From Wolbachia endosymbiont of Ctenocephalides felis wCfeT (GTDB lineage: Bacteria > Pseudomonadota > Alphaproteobacteria > Rickettsiales > Anaplasmataceae), in the NCBI RefSeq assembly GCF_012277295.1, contig NZ_CP051156.1, positions 868,001 through 932,000 of the forward strand: a stretch of DNA of 64,000 nt. The letters are read 5' to 3'. The notes under the pieces were generated by a model. That model ran no database searches, was not told the DNA's origin, and was given only the letters and a program-made list of their open reading frames with translations. Of the stretch, positions 18,613 through 28,404 are shown one piece after another. How positions within the stretch are numbered: position 1 is the first letter of the stretch; the number at the start of each line of letters is the position of its first letter. The translations under genes were made by a program, and so were the position numbers.

Positions 18613-19702
18613 GGCTTTGTTGCATCGCTCTTTGGATAGGAGGCAATGCATAATAAATTCATGAAGCTATCTCAAATTTAGCCATGCCTATTTCAGTAAA
18701 TTTGTTCAGCAAATAACACTTGAGTAGCATTTCTTTCTCACGGTTAATCTCAGATTTGTTCCTAAAACTAAACCCAAATGTTTGCTTCAGTCGCGAGAAA
18801 AAACTTTCTATATAAGATCTCTTCCCATAATTTATCTCTTTTTTCCACTTCTTCATACCATCTTCACCATATGACTTTATGAGCTTGATTGTAGAATTTC
18901 TCTCAGCCATATAATCCAGCTTTGGATGCTCCACTGCATTGTTTTGCAGAGGAATTTTTGTCTTTATGCCAAGCTCATTGCACAATTTGTATAACTTCTT
19001 TCGATTATATGCTCTGTCTGCATATAGTGTGCTTATATTGTATTTAGCATTAGCCCTTGCAATAAGATCACAGGCTCCATAGTGGTCAGAATAAACTCCA
19101 CTACTGTATTTTGCAGCTATGACTTTTTTGCTACCTATCTCCAGCATTACATGCAATTTTCTTGTTTGCTTATAGCCACGGTACTTTCTATCTGTACCGT
19201 TTGCCTTACTATGGCCTGGAATATTATTGTAGATGCTTATTCCAGTGCTATCTATGGCGATCTCAATATTTTCCATACTGTTTTTATCATGTCTTCGATC
19301 ATTAATTTTTAAGTTAAGCTTTTTGAATCTTCTGGAAGCCTGGGAATAGCTGATAACTTGCAAATTTTTTCCTATTTGCTCAAGGTATCCCGCTATAAAC
19401 CCCACCGTTTGTCTTAGGCCTATTCTAAACAAATAAGTTATTATGTGAATTAGAATTACGACTTTATCACTATAAATATTGTTGCCACCGGCCATTTTGG
19501 GACTTTTTTCGTACCAATTTTCTATGGCATCGTTGACGTAATAAAAAATATTTCCTCTTTCTTGGAGAAATTTGTTATATTCGTAGCAGTTACTGACTTT
19601 CATTTTGACTGGCATATTTTTCCTTTGTCGGTTAAATGCCTGTTTATAATGAATTTTGTCAGTAACTCCCAGTTCTTTTTACTTTAGCTATGCAACAAAG
19701 CC
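18613..19702 (-). mobile_element. IS5 family (IS903-like) element, copy 1, 1090 bp
   Basis: Ends are GGCTTTGTTGCAT and its complement, resembling the GGCTTTGTTG ends of IS903. One transposase gene fills the element. The left flank is ACCCTATTG and the right flank CGCTAGAAT, so this copy has no target duplication of its own. The right end sits in the 3' arm of a hairpin repeat (CGCTAGAATCCAGG), exactly as for copy 3. Confidence 0.9.
18659..19615 (-). CDS. IS5 family transposase (copy 1)
   Basis: 318-residue DDE transposase. Visible catalytic features: Asp in AIDSTGISI (about residue 122), Asp in LYADRAYNRKKL (about 200) and the C-terminal YREK-like segment RSYIESFFSRLKQTFG with the Glu (about 270). 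The frame is complete and identical to copy 3; copy 2 differs by Ala to Thr in KMAGGNN. Likely functional. Confidence 0.92.
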   Translation of the reverse strand: MPVKMKVSNCYEYNKFLQERGNIFYYVNDAIENWYEKSPKMAGGNNIYSDKVVILIHIITYLFRIGLRQTVGFIAGYLEQIGKNLQVISYSQASRRFKKLNLKINDRRHDKNSMENIEIAIDSTGISIYNNIPGHSKANGTDRKYRGYKQTRKLHVMLEIGSKKVIAAKYSSGVYSDHYGACDLIARANAKYNISTLYADRAYNRKKLYKLCNELGIKTKIPLQNNAVEHPKLDYMAERNSTIKLIKSYGEDGMKKWKKEINYGKRSYIESFFSRLKQTFGFSFRNKSEINREKEMLLKCYLLNKFTEIGMAKFEIAS

Positions 19703-19982
19703 CGCTAGAATCCAGGTCTTTTTAACTTGATCCTATAAATAGTATGACAAAAAAGCTTTATTATTAAAACATTTCTATTAATTTCATAATCATAGCTATC
19801 CACTCTATTTTCTTTAAAAATATCATAATTAATATATAAATTTTATCTAATACTCTTAATTTTCGTCGACTTTTTAATATGATTATGGGAAGTTATATGA
19901 AAATCAGTTATTTCCAAAACGGAAATAACTGGTCTTTAAAAGTATGTTGCCGCATAGTAATAGCGTTAAAGTTGTAATTTTG
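19703..19982. repeat. Dispersed intergenic repeat R2, first copy
   Basis: This non-coding stretch closely matches 52142-52510 over its whole length, from CGCTAGAATCCAGG to GTTGTAATTTTG. The second copy is longer because it carries an extra internal unit (ATTAAAACATTTTTATTAATTT). It contains the 27-bp hairpin at 19905-19931. IS66 copy D is inserted close to its end and similarity resumes for about 25 bp past the element. Confidence 0.75.
19905..19931. repeat. Hairpin repeat CAGTTATTTCC/GGAAATAACTG
   Basis: An 11-bp perfect stem with loop AAAAC. The same stem occurs at 36851-36883 (loop in the other orientation) and 52432-52458. The lack of a T-run argues against a simple terminator; it looks like a small palindromic repeat. 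Confidence 0.7.
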
Positions 19983-21443
19983 GTATCCATTCAGCCGGGC
20001 GGTAAAATAAAGAGTAGACAAGGAATGCTAAAAAGGTAAACTAGAGTGGCTGTGAGGTAATATGGTTGATCTTTTAGAATTTTGCGAAAGTTTAAGCAGA
20101 CTATAGAAAAGTTAGAAACAAAAATAGAAGAGCTTAAAGCAGAAAATAAAGCGCTAAGGATCGAAAACGCTGAGTTAAAAGAAAGGCTTGGCTTAAATTC
20201 AAAAAATTCATCTATACCAAGCTCCAAAGAATTATATAAGATGAGGGAAAATAAGCCAAAAAGTGACAGGAAAGTAGGAGCACAGGTTGGACATAAAGGC
20301 AGTTACCGCCCTAAAATGGAGGCAGATGAGATGGTAAAAATAGAACTGCCCAATACGTGTGAGTGCGGAGGAGAAATTGCGGTATCAAAAGATCCGTATA
20401 CTCATCAAAAGGTCGATTTGCCGGAAATCAAGCCGTATGTAGTTGAATATCAACTAGAGCATGGACGTTGCAAAAGATGTGGAAAAAGAAAAAGTAGCAA
20501 GCTACAAGAAGGAGTAACTGCGGACACATTTGGTCCAAGAGTTAAGTCAGTAATTGCAGCATTAAGTGGATTTTACAAGAATTCGAAAAAAGAAGTGGCA
20601 AATATTATAAAGGACATTTTCAACCTGGATATCAGCGTCGGTAGTGTATCAAATAGTGAGGCTAGAGTGGCAGAAAAATGCCAAGAAGCATATGAGCAAA
20701 TTGAGGAAGAGGTAAGCAAGAGCAAAATTTTACATATCGATGAAACTAGCCATTACAACAAAGGTAAACAGGGCTGGTGCTGGATGTTTGCGAGCAAAAT
20801 AGGAAGTGTGATCAAATTGACAGAGTCAAGAGGGATGAAAGTCCTGGAAAATAGTAAATTTGGAAAGAATAACAACCTAGTAGTGACCGACAGATATGCA
20901 GCTTACAACTACTTTTCCAGCAAGAAAAGGCAGGTCTGTTGGGCACATTTAGCAAGAGATTTTGAAAGGTTGTCTCATAGTTGGAATAGCGAAGTGAAAG
21001 TTTTGGGGTATTATTTAAGGAATGTTGCTACTGAATTATTTGCATTGAAAAAAGCTCTGTTAAAGGATGAAATAGACACATTAAGGTTCATAAGAAGAGC
21101 AAGAAAATTATGCAAGCGAACGAGATATTACTTAAAGAATATATCAAATTTACCCGAGGCAATTGGAGCGTCTCGAGTAGCAAAAAATATCATGAAATCG
21201 GATCTGATGATGTGGAAATTTTTGGACGATCCAGAAAATATTCCACTGACAAACAACTATGCTGAGCAACAGATTCGGCATTACGTTGTTTACCGAAAAG
21301 TTTCATATTTTACACAATCGAAACGGGGAAATATGTTTCTTGAGAGGATAATTTCATTGTACTTGACTTGGAGGCAAAAGAAGTTAAATCCTTTTCAAAA
21401 CCTACTGGCTATTGCTTCTTAAGCCATACACCTGAATGGATAC
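19983..21443 (+). mobile_element. IS66-type element copy D with intact 9-bp target duplication
   Basis: 1461 bp bounded by GTATCC and GGATAC and flanked by GTAATTTTG at 19974-19982 and 21444-21452. This clean insertion lies in repeat R2. Confidence 0.94.
20082..21422 (+). CDS. IS66 family transposase (copy D)
   Basis: Complete 446-residue frame. It has two private changes in otherwise conserved positions: Arg to Cys in RKLCKRT and Arg to Gln next to the catalytic Glu (NYAEQQIR). The catalytic Asp and Glu residues remain, but the second change beside the active site could impair activity. Confidence 0.9.
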   Translation: MRKFKQTIEKLETKIEELKAENKALRIENAELKERLGLNSKNSSIPSSKELYKMRENKPKSDRKVGAQVGHKGSYRPKMEADEMVKIELPNTCECGGEIAVSKDPYTHQKVDLPEIKPYVVEYQLEHGRCKRCGKRKSSKLQEGVTADTFGPRVKSVIAALSGFYKNSKKEVANIIKDIFNLDISVGSVSNSEARVAEKCQEAYEQIEEEVSKSKILHIDETSHYNKGKQGWCWMFASKIGSVIKLTESRGMKVLENSKFGKNNNLVVTDRYAAYNYFSSKKRQVCWAHLARDFERLSHSWNSEVKVLGYYLRNVATELFALKKALLKDEIDTLRFIRRARKLCKRTRYYLKNISNLPEAIGASRVAKNIMKSDLMMWKFLDDPENIPLTNNYAEQQIRHYVVYRKVSYFTQSKRGNMFLERIISLYLTWRQKKLNPFQNLLAIAS

Positions 21444-21467
21444 GTAATTTTGAGGTTTATGGAAATT

Positions 21468-22217
21468 TTAGTGTTTGTATGGTTGTGAATTAGACTCACA
21501 AGTTAGCATAAGCTCTCTGGATTCTGGAAATTTCACATCTAATTGTGAAAATACGTATTTATTTAAGAAATATCCTGTAATTTTTAATCCTAACTTAAAT
21601 TCCTGAAGTGAGTAGCTATTTTGTAGCTTATTATTATATATATCATGCAACATTTGAGGAAAGGGTAACAGTTTATCTGCATAATGATTTCCAACCTCTT
21701 TTGACACTGCTCTGCCAGTTTTTGGCGAAATAAATTGTAAATTTTCCTTAGCACCTGTGGCAGCACATTGAGATAAGTCTAACTTAAATCCCAACTGCGT
21801 AAGAAGTAAAAGCTCTAAATTAAGATAATAACTTTGCCAAGCTTCACCGCTCAATTTTATAACTTCAATGAAATGGCGAAAATTGTTGTAAAGTGCAGTA
21901 CAAGATTCATTTTCTGGCAGCACTTTCTCTAAAATAGAAGCAAAAGAAACAATAGCTATGTTTTTTAATCTATCAGAGAAAAAATGATGAAATGATGATT
22001 CAATTAATTCACATTTAAAAAATCCTAGATTTTCAGGTAGTTTTGCACTCCATTCTACGTGTAATAGATTACTTATTTGAAATTTATGGCTACTGCTTTT
22101 TGTTACTCTAGCTAATCCTCTATATTTTCCATAATTTTTTGTAAATAGAGAAAGAATTAAATTTTTATCTCCATATTTTTTAGTAGCAATAATAATGCCT
22201 TCACCTTTCCATCTCAT
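21468..22217 (-). CDS. recO: RecO, DNA repair protein
   Basis: Recombination mediator that helps RecR load RecA on SSB-coated gaps. 249 residues: N-terminal OB fold (MRWKGEGIIIATKKYGDKNLILSLFTKNYGKYRG split over residues 1-35) and a helical C-terminal domain. RecO zinc cysteines are not evident. Its 3' end runs into the edge of repeat R2, only 24 bp from IS66 copy D. Start ATG 22217 matches the family N-terminus. Confidence 0.88.
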   Translation of the reverse strand: MRWKGEGIIIATKKYGDKNLILSLFTKNYGKYRGLARVTKSSSHKFQISNLLHVEWSAKLPENLGFFKCELIESSFHHFFSDRLKNIAIVSFASILEKVLPENESCTALYNNFRHFIEVIKLSGEAWQSYYLNLELLLLTQLGFKLDLSQCAATGAKENLQFISPKTGRAVSKEVGNHYADKLLPFPQMLHDIYNNKLQNSYSLQEFKLGLKITGYFLNKYVFSQLDVKFPESRELMLTCESNSQPYKH

Positions 22218-22328
22218 TTAAAGTAACTTTTCTTGTAAGTAAAATTTTACTCATTTTTAAGCTGAATTATATTTATTTTTAATAAATCACGTTGTATAAT
22301 TTAGTATTAGTTATGGTTAGGTGGTATT

Positions 22329-23522
22329 ATGGCTAACTCTACAAAGCTTGAAAGTTTGATTAATGCAATTGTAGCAGGCAATTATGAGGGTGTAAAAGAA
22401 GCTCTATATGCAGGTAGAATAAATGGATGTATAGAATCTGCAATAGTTAATCTGGGAGATAAGGAAACTCCTTTGCATGTTGCTCTGAGGCAGCTACGCC
22501 CTAACAAAAACATTATAAAGCTATTGTTGGAAAATGGCGCCAATCCATCTTTGGAAAACGGTAATGGGGAAACTCCTTTGCATGTTGCTCTGGGAAAGTC
22601 AGACCCTAATATGGACATTATAAAGCTACTGTTGGGAAAAGGTGCTAATCTATCTTTGGAAAACAGTAATGGGGAAAATTCGTGGTGTTTAGTTATTAAA
22701 AAAAGGAACCTGGAAAATATATTCTTACAACAAGTTGAGCAGCTGTCAAGGGGATCAGCAAATGGATTTGATGTTAAATATCATTACAGCAGACCATTAA
22801 ATGACAAGGGGAGAGAAGTAAACAGACATGGAGATAATTACTTACATATAGCTGCAAGAGCAGGAAATATTGATGCTTTCTTATTGACTTTTAAGAAAGC
22901 ATTGGAAGGCAATGTTGGTTTATTAGAGTATAACGAAGATCATGAAAATCCATTTCATTTAGCGGCAAGAATGGGAATGCTGTTGCCAGCAGTTAAAGGA
23001 ATGCTCAGTCATTTAGAGTCAACAGCAGAAGGTAAAATAAAAAAGTTAGAAGACTCTATTAAAAAAGCAAAAGAAGCTGGGGAAAACGCAAGAGAAGATC
23101 AAAAAAAATTAAGGGAAGTAAAAGAAAAATTAGAAAGCGATAAGGGCTACATTAAAAATGCACTGCACAACAAGTGCTCATTGAATAAATCTATGAGAAC
23201 TCCTCTTGATTGTATAAGTAAAGAAGTAAAAAATGAAGTAAAAAAAGCTGCAGGCATAAAAAACAGCTTTGTATGCGATAGAAAGGCTATCTTACTCTTA
23301 TGTACAGCATTAACTATAATGTTTGCTGTTCTTACAGTTGCACTTTTATGCTTCTTATCTGTGTACTCTCAACCTTTTGCATTAAGTTCAGCAGCTACAA
23401 TGGCTTTTGGCGGATTTACATATTTTGCGGCTAAAACATGTAGCGGATTGTATGATATGTATAATGAAGGCACTTCAATGCACGACGTTAATGTTACACC
23501 AATTGCAGAATTGGCTCGGTAA
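22329..23522 (+). CDS. Ankyrin-repeat protein with C-terminal membrane segments
   Basis: 397 residues. Ankyrin repeats at about residues 45-120 (two near-identical units, ETPLHVAL...NIIKLLLENGANPSLENG) and a second cluster at about 170-225 (NYLHIAARAGNIDAF, NPFHLAARMG). A charged coiled-coil stretch (about 235-275) follows, then two TM segments (about 315-365). Start ATG 22329 has AGGTGG upstream. Ankyrin proteins of Wolbachia are candidate secreted effectors; the TM pair suggests membrane association, but the target is unknown. Confidence 0.88.
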   Translation: MANSTKLESLINAIVAGNYEGVKEALYAGRINGCIESAIVNLGDKETPLHVALRQLRPNKNIIKLLLENGANPSLENGNGETPLHVALGKSDPNMDIIKLLLGKGANLSLENSNGENSWCLVIKKRNLENIFLQQVEQLSRGSANGFDVKYHYSRPLNDKGREVNRHGDNYLHIAARAGNIDAFLLTFKKALEGNVGLLEYNEDHENPFHLAARMGMLLPAVKGMLSHLESTAEGKIKKLEDSIKKAKEAGENAREDQKKLREVKEKLESDKGYIKNALHNKCSLNKSMRTPLDCISKEVKNEVKKAAGIKNSFVCDRKAILLLCTALTIMFAVLTVALLCFLSVYSQPFALSSAATMAFGGFTYFAAKTCSGLYDMYNEGTSMHDVNVTPIAELAR

Positions 23523-23544
23523 TAAAATCACTTGCAGGCAATTG

Positions 23545-23572
23545 TATACTTTTTTAAATTAAAAAGTATACT
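23545..23572. terminator. AT-rich stem-loop between ankyrin gene and pccA
   Basis: GTATACTTTTT pairs with AAAAAGTATAC around a 6-nt loop. It lies 22 bp after the ankyrin stop and just before the pccA start, so it may be a terminator for the ankyrin gene. Its presence also argues against the long N-terminal extension of pccA that would start at 23532. Confidence 0.45.
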
Positions 23573-23579
23573 TAATAAA

Positions 23580-25553
23580 ATGATAGAAAAGAAATACAGT
23601 AAAATTTTAATAGCAAACAGAGGAGAAATTGCCTGCAGGATCATAAAAACTGCTCGTAAGATGGGTATATCTTGCGTTTGTGTTTACTCAGATGCAGACA
23701 TCAATTCTGTACATGTAAGGCAGGCAGATGAAGCGGTGTACATTGGCCCTTCTCCTTCATGTCTTAGTTATTTAAATATTGATAAAATATGTGAAGTGGC
23801 AGTTGAAACAGGTGCTCAGGCAGTTCATCCTGGCTATGGTTTCTTAGCAGAAAATCCAGATTTTCCACGTGCTTTGCAAAAACACAATATAGACTTCATT
23901 GGGCCAAGCACAGAAACAATAGAAGTTACAGCTAATAAGATCACAGCAAAAGAAGCTGCACAGAAAGCCGGAGTAAATGTTGTGCCAGGATATATGGGTA
24001 AGATTAACGATGTTGTCCATGCAGCTAGCGTTGCTGAAGAGATTGGTTTCTCTGTCATGTTGAAGGCAGCCTCTGGCGGTGGTGGCAAGGGAATGCGAAT
24101 TGTAAACTCTAGAAAAGAGATTGAATTAGCATTTACATCAGCAACCAATGAAGCAGAAAAAAGCTTTAAAGATGGTAGTATATTCATAGAAAAGTATATA
24201 GAGCTACCAAGACATATCGAAATACAGATTATTGCAGATAATTATGGAAATATAGTATGCCTTGGAGAAAGAGAATGCTCAATACAAAGAAACAATCAGA
24301 AAATAATAGAGGAAACGCCAAGTCCATTCATAAGTGAAGAAGTAAGACAAGAAATGTATGCTCAATGCGTTTCGCTAGCAAAGCAGGTTGGTTACTTTTC
24401 AGCAGGAACTGTTGAGTTTGTTATGGATAAGAATCAAAAATTCTATTTCCTTGAAGTGAATACGAGGTTGCAGGTTGAGCATCTAGTGACAGAGTTTGTA
24501 ACTGGAATAGATATAGTAGAAGAAATGATAAGAACGGCCTGCGGAGAGAAGTTAAGGTTCAGTCAAAGTGATATTAAGCTTACTGGCTCTGCAATGGAAA
24601 GTAGAATCTGCGCTGAAGATCCATCGAAAAAGTTTTTTCCATCAAGTGGAAGAATTAAATATTATGACAAGCCAAATGAGAATGATCACATAAGAATAGA
24701 TGATGGAGTTGCTTCAGGTTCAGAAATAAGCACATTCTATGATTCTATGATCGCAAAAGTGGTAACATATGGAAAAGATAGGATAGAAGCAATCAACAGG
24801 ATGCAGAAAGCATTATCTGAGTGTTACATAGAAGGTGTAACAAATAATATAGAATTTCTTGAGTCTATTTTTCACAATCCAAACTTCATTGCAGCAAAGC
24901 TTCACACGAAATTTATTCCAGACCATTACCCTAATGGGTTTCATGGTGATTTTGTCGCAGAAGAATATATTAGAATATTTATTTTTGCTGCATTATATAC
25001 TCACTTAGAAAGGGAAAATAGGTACTGTAGTAAACCAGAAGTATTTGTAGTAGGGGTAAATGAGAATGAGTATTCAATATATGCAGAATATGAAAGTGGC
25101 ATATTAACAACTACGTATAATCATAATACTTACTCTGTAAAAGGTCAGTGGAAATCAAGTCACAAGTTATTAAATATCATAATTAATGGTGATACCAACA
25201 TAACACTTAAGGTAAATAAGCAAGATGGTAAGTATTTTATCAGGCATGCCGGGATGAAGGCTGTATGTTGTGTATTTAAACCTCATGTAGCTAAGTTAAA
25301 TAAGTTAATGCTGGAAGATAAAGTAGATGAGGTTTCAGCAAATATTGTAAAATCGCCAATATCTGGTTTATTAGTAAAGCTACATGTAAACGTGGGAGAT
25401 CAAGTAGAGGTAGGACAACCTTTATTTATTGTTGAGGCTATGAAAATGGAAAATATAATATGCGCTGAAGCGGCAATGATAATAAAGAATATCAATATTC
25501 AGGAAGGAAAAAATGTGCAAGCTGGTGATGTGGTACTTGCTAATTGCGGATAA
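23580..25553 (+). CDS. pccA: Acetyl/propionyl-CoA carboxylase alpha subunit (biotin carboxylase plus BCCP)
   Basis: Carboxylates biotin with ATP and bicarbonate for transfer to acyl-CoA by a beta subunit not in this window. Biotin carboxylase domain first (KILIANRGEIACRII, ATP-grasp glycine loop KAASGGGGKGMRI, EVNTRLQVEH), a variable middle region, and a C-terminal biotinyl domain with the target lysine in VEAMKMEN. 658 residues, typical of PccA. I chose ATG 23580 because the upstream in-frame extension reads through a stem-loop. PccA and PccB are both usual in Rickettsiales. Confidence 0.93.
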   Translation: MIEKKYSKILIANRGEIACRIIKTARKMGISCVCVYSDADINSVHVRQADEAVYIGPSPSCLSYLNIDKICEVAVETGAQAVHPGYGFLAENPDFPRALQKHNIDFIGPSTETIEVTANKITAKEAAQKAGVNVVPGYMGKINDVVHAASVAEEIGFSVMLKAASGGGGKGMRIVNSRKEIELAFTSATNEAEKSFKDGSIFIEKYIELPRHIEIQIIADNYGNIVCLGERECSIQRNNQKIIEETPSPFISEEVRQEMYAQCVSLAKQVGYFSAGTVEFVMDKNQKFYFLEVNTRLQVEHLVTEFVTGIDIVEEMIRTACGEKLRFSQSDIKLTGSAMESRICAEDPSKKFFPSSGRIKYYDKPNENDHIRIDDGVASGSEISTFYDSMIAKVVTYGKDRIEAINRMQKALSECYIEGVTNNIEFLESIFHNPNFIAAKLHTKFIPDHYPNGFHGDFVAEEYIRIFIFAALYTHLERENRYCSKPEVFVVGVNENEYSIYAEYESGILTTTYNHNTYSVKGQWKSSHKLLNIIINGDTNITLKVNKQDGKYFIRHAGMKAVCCVFKPHVAKLNKLMLEDKVDEVSANIVKSPISGLLVKLHVNVGDQVEVGQPLFIVEAMKMENIICAEAAMIIKNINIQEGKNVQAGDVVLANCG

Positions 25554-25565
25554 AACAGATATAAA

Positions 25566-27368
25566 TTACTCAACTGTTACAGACTTAGCTAAGTTTCTTG
25601 GACAGTCAGCATCTAGCCCTTTTTTCACCGCAGTAAAATAGGCAAGAAGCTGCATAGCGACGCTGTAGATTATTGGAGAGATAAAATTATCAACTTCTGG
25701 AAGTTGTATCACATCTGTGCAAATTCCTCTTAAGAATGGTATTCCTTGCCTATCACTGAAGGCTATCACTTTACCCTTTCTTGCAATAATTTCTTGTATG
25801 TTAGACAGCGTTTTAAAAAATAAATTATCATATGGAATAATTGCTATTACAAGCACCGTTGAGTCTATTAATGCAATAGAACCATGCTTCATCTCTCCTG
25901 CAGCAATGCCAATAGTGTTGATATATGAGAGCTCCTTAATTTTTAAAGCGCCTTCCATTGCTACCCCATAAGAACTACCTCTGCCGATTAAGATGACATT
26001 ATTGTGTTCCAATATACTATCTGCCACGTGCTGTATTTTTACTATATTCAAGACATGCTCAACACACTCGGGAACAGAGTTAATGGCGCTGCTTAGCTGT
26101 TTTATTCTATTCTCACTTAGCGTACATTTTGATTTTGCAATTTCCACAGCAAAGCAAGCTAAGATCGCAAGCTGCGCAGAAAAAGTTTTTGTTGATGCAA
26201 CACCAATTTCAGGACCAGCAAGAGTGTGCAGCACGATGTCCGACATCTTTTCTATGCTGCTACTAAATGTATTAGTTATGCTGATAATTGTTTGCTTTTG
26301 CGATTTTGCATAGCGTAATGCTTCCATAGTGTCTGCAGTTTCACCAGATTGAGAGATGAATAATGCAACACAACCCTCTTCTGCTTTAATGTTGCTGTAT
26401 CTAAACTCTGATGAAATTTCTAAATAAACTCGGACTTGGGCAATGCTTTCTAGCCAATATTTAGCTATTAGACCAGCAAAATAGGATGAACCACACCCAA
26501 CTATGGTAAGCTCAGAAAGCGACTTTTTATTAAACTCGCTATACTTTTGATAAAATTGATTTATTGTTTTATTCAGTGCACACGGCTGCTCAAAAATTTC
26601 TTTTAGCATGAAGCTTGAGTAACCATTTTTGCTAATCAAAAAATCACTTGGTGTATTATTCTCTATGTTGCGCTCAACTTGTACACCATTGTTATATATA
26701 ATAACTTCGCTGGATTTTATTACTGCAACATCATCATCTTCGAGATGCAATATTCTTTCTACAAATGCACTTAAGGTATTAGAATCAGATGCGGCAAACA
26801 TTGCATTGCAATTATAACCTATAGCTAGAGGCAAATTTCTTTTTGCCACAAATAAAGCATCTGGATGTTCTGCAAATAATATGACCAAAGCAAACGAGCC
26901 ATGCAAGCTACTTAAACACTTAAATAGAGAATCAATAGGTGATGAACCTTCATTGAGATATAAGGTTAGCATATTTGGTATAACCTCTGTATCAGTGTCA
27001 GTATGAAATAGCATTCCTCTTTTTTCTAAGCTCTTTTTAAGTAAATCATAATTCTCAATTATACCATTATGTGCAACAACAACTTTACTTGTATGGATGG
27101 GGTGAGCATTTTTAAGCCCTGGCATGCCATGTGTGGCCCAACGAGTATGTGCTATACCAACTGTGCTGCTAGACATTTGATTGCTACTCACAACTTCACA
27201 CAGTCTTGCAACCTTTCCTTCTGATTTTGTAACCTCTATTTCACCTGTATTGTTTATTATTGCTATGCCTGAAGAATCGTATCCTCTATATTCCAGTTTT
27301 TGCAGCCCGGCCAGTAAGGTTGGTATTACTGAATCACCACTGCTTACTGCACCAAATAATCCACACAC
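25566..27368 (-). CDS. glmS: GlmS, glucosamine-fructose-6-phosphate aminotransferase
   Basis: Makes glucosamine-6-phosphate from fructose-6-phosphate and glutamine, the first step to UDP-GlcNAc. 600 residues: N-terminal glutaminase with the nucleophile Cys2 (MCGLFGAV) and HTRWATHG, then two SIS domains (VGCGSSYFAGLIAKYW, SQSGETADT, GRGSSYGVAMEGALKIKE) and the C-terminal LAKSVTVE tail. Convergent with pccA with 12 bp between stops. It fits with murF and the DD-carboxypeptidase in a retained lipid II pathway. No glmS ribozyme was recognised upstream. Confidence 0.97.
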   Translation of the reverse strand: MCGLFGAVSSGDSVIPTLLAGLQKLEYRGYDSSGIAIINNTGEIEVTKSEGKVARLCEVVSSNQMSSSTVGIAHTRWATHGMPGLKNAHPIHTSKVVVAHNGIIENYDLLKKSLEKRGMLFHTDTDTEVIPNMLTLYLNEGSSPIDSLFKCLSSLHGSFALVILFAEHPDALFVAKRNLPLAIGYNCNAMFAASDSNTLSAFVERILHLEDDDVAVIKSSEVIIYNNGVQVERNIENNTPSDFLISKNGYSSFMLKEIFEQPCALNKTINQFYQKYSEFNKKSLSELTIVGCGSSYFAGLIAKYWLESIAQVRVYLEISSEFRYSNIKAEEGCVALFISQSGETADTMEALRYAKSQKQTIISITNTFSSSIEKMSDIVLHTLAGPEIGVASTKTFSAQLAILACFAVEIAKSKCTLSENRIKQLSSAINSVPECVEHVLNIVKIQHVADSILEHNNVILIGRGSSYGVAMEGALKIKELSYINTIGIAAGEMKHGSIALIDSTVLVIAIIPYDNLFFKTLSNIQEIIARKGKVIAFSDRQGIPFLRGICTDVIQLPEVDNFISPIIYSVAMQLLAYFTAVKKGLDADCPRNLAKSVTVE

Positions 27369-27392
27369 AACTGATAAAGCATTACCTCAAAA

Positions 27393-27821
27393 TTATGCAG
27401 CATTTTTGCTTTTATTTCCCTTTCCCTTTTTATTTTCTGCTATGATTTTATCTTTCTCTATTTTATTTTTTTCGACAGGTTGCATTGCTACTTGTTGAGC
27501 GTCTTTGCTTAAAACCTCAGATATAGCAGATTTTAAAATCTTGACTTCAACTTTTGGTGCTATTTCTACTATAAACTGTGCATTTGTCTCATCAACTCTA
27601 TTTACTGAACCTATTATCCCAGCAGAAGTGATCACCATATCACCGCGTTTTATTTGATCTATAAGCTTTCTGTGTTCCTTTAGTTTTTTTTGTTGAGGTC
27701 TAATAATCAGAAAGTAAAATACCACAAATATTAAAATTAATGGAATAAAGCTAGCAAAAGATGCGCCAGCACTTGATGTTTCTGCACCTGCTGCAAAGGC
27801 TTCAGAAATAAACATATTCAA
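27393..27821 (-). CDS. yajC: YajC, Sec translocase accessory subunit
   Basis: 142 residues; one TM at about residues 24-42 (FIPLILIFVVFYFLIIRPQ), the family motif RPQQKKLKEHRKLI, and the conserved region GDMVITSAGIIGSV. Longer than the ~110-residue E. coli protein through a Lys/Asn-rich tail. It follows at 24 bp upstream of the glmS start on the same strand. It joins SecDF at the inner membrane. Confidence 0.92.
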   Translation of the reverse strand: MNMFISEAFAAGAETSSAGASFASFIPLILIFVVFYFLIIRPQQKKLKEHRKLIDQIKRGDMVITSAGIIGSVNRVDETNAQFIVEIAPKVEVKILKSAISEVLSKDAQQVAMQPVEKNKIEKDKIIAENKKGKGNKSKNAA

Positions 27822-27878
27822 ACCTAATCGTTAATCTATTATAAATCTTATCTACAATGCTACAATATGTCAAGTAAG

Positions 27879-28313
27879 TTAATGCGGTCTGGCATTTGTA
27901 TATGGACTATCTAAAGAAAAGGGAGGAATTATCACTTTAAAAATTTTTGTACTCTCTTCATTAAGAAATTGATAGCTTCCTTGCATTATTCCTGATGGAG
28001 CATTTAAATATGTTCCACTTGTATATTTGAATACTTCTCCGGGTCTTATGATAGGCTGTTCTCCAATAACGCCAATACCGTCAATTTCATTTTTTTGTCC
28101 TTTATAGTCTATTACCTGCCAGTGACGGCTTAGTAATTGAATAGTTGATTTACTCTTATTTTTTATTTTGACATTATAAATCCACACATAACAATCTTCA
28201 TGAGGAATGGATTGCTCTTCAATGTAAATTGGTAAAACTGTAACTTCAATAGAGTTGGTAGTAAGCATGTATTTTAGAGTCATTATAGAATGTTTATTAT
28301 AAAGAGATGACAT
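27879..28313 (-). CDS. apaG: ApaG/DUF525 family protein
   Basis: Fibronectin-III-like ApaG fold: VYIEEQS-like start of the domain ([19 protein letters not shown]), [11 protein letters not shown], the glycine-rich [13 protein letters not shown] and the final YQF region. The cellular role of bacterial ApaG is unclear. 144 residues from ATG 28313; in-frame ATGs at 28283 and 28268 would bring it nearer the usual ~125 residues, and no ribosome-binding site decides between them. Confidence 0.9.
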   Translation of the reverse strand: MSSLYNKHSIMTLKYMLTTNSIEVTVLPIYIEEQSIPHEDCYVWIYNVKIKNKSKSTIQLLSRHWQVIDYKGQKNEIDGIGVIGEQPIIRPGEVFKYTSGTYLNAPSGIMQGSYQFLNEESTKIFKVIIPPFSLDSPYTNARPH

Positions 28314-28404
28314 GTTAATTATATACTTTTTTTATGGATTTTTCAAGATATTTTCATTAAGAAATATTTGGAATTTTTGGACTACGTTTATGATTATACA
28401 AGAG

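Noticed and set aside
19082-19312. 76-codon frame antisense to the IS5 transposase, repeated in each copy
   Set aside because: Shadow of the transposase frame.
21120-21270. IS66 copy D as an inactive element
   Set aside because: Two substitutions are near conserved positions, but catalytic acidic residues remain; inactivity cannot be claimed.
23532-23579. 16-residue N-terminal extension of the carboxylase
   Set aside because: The DNA forms a stem-loop and the conserved N-terminus begins at ATG 23580.
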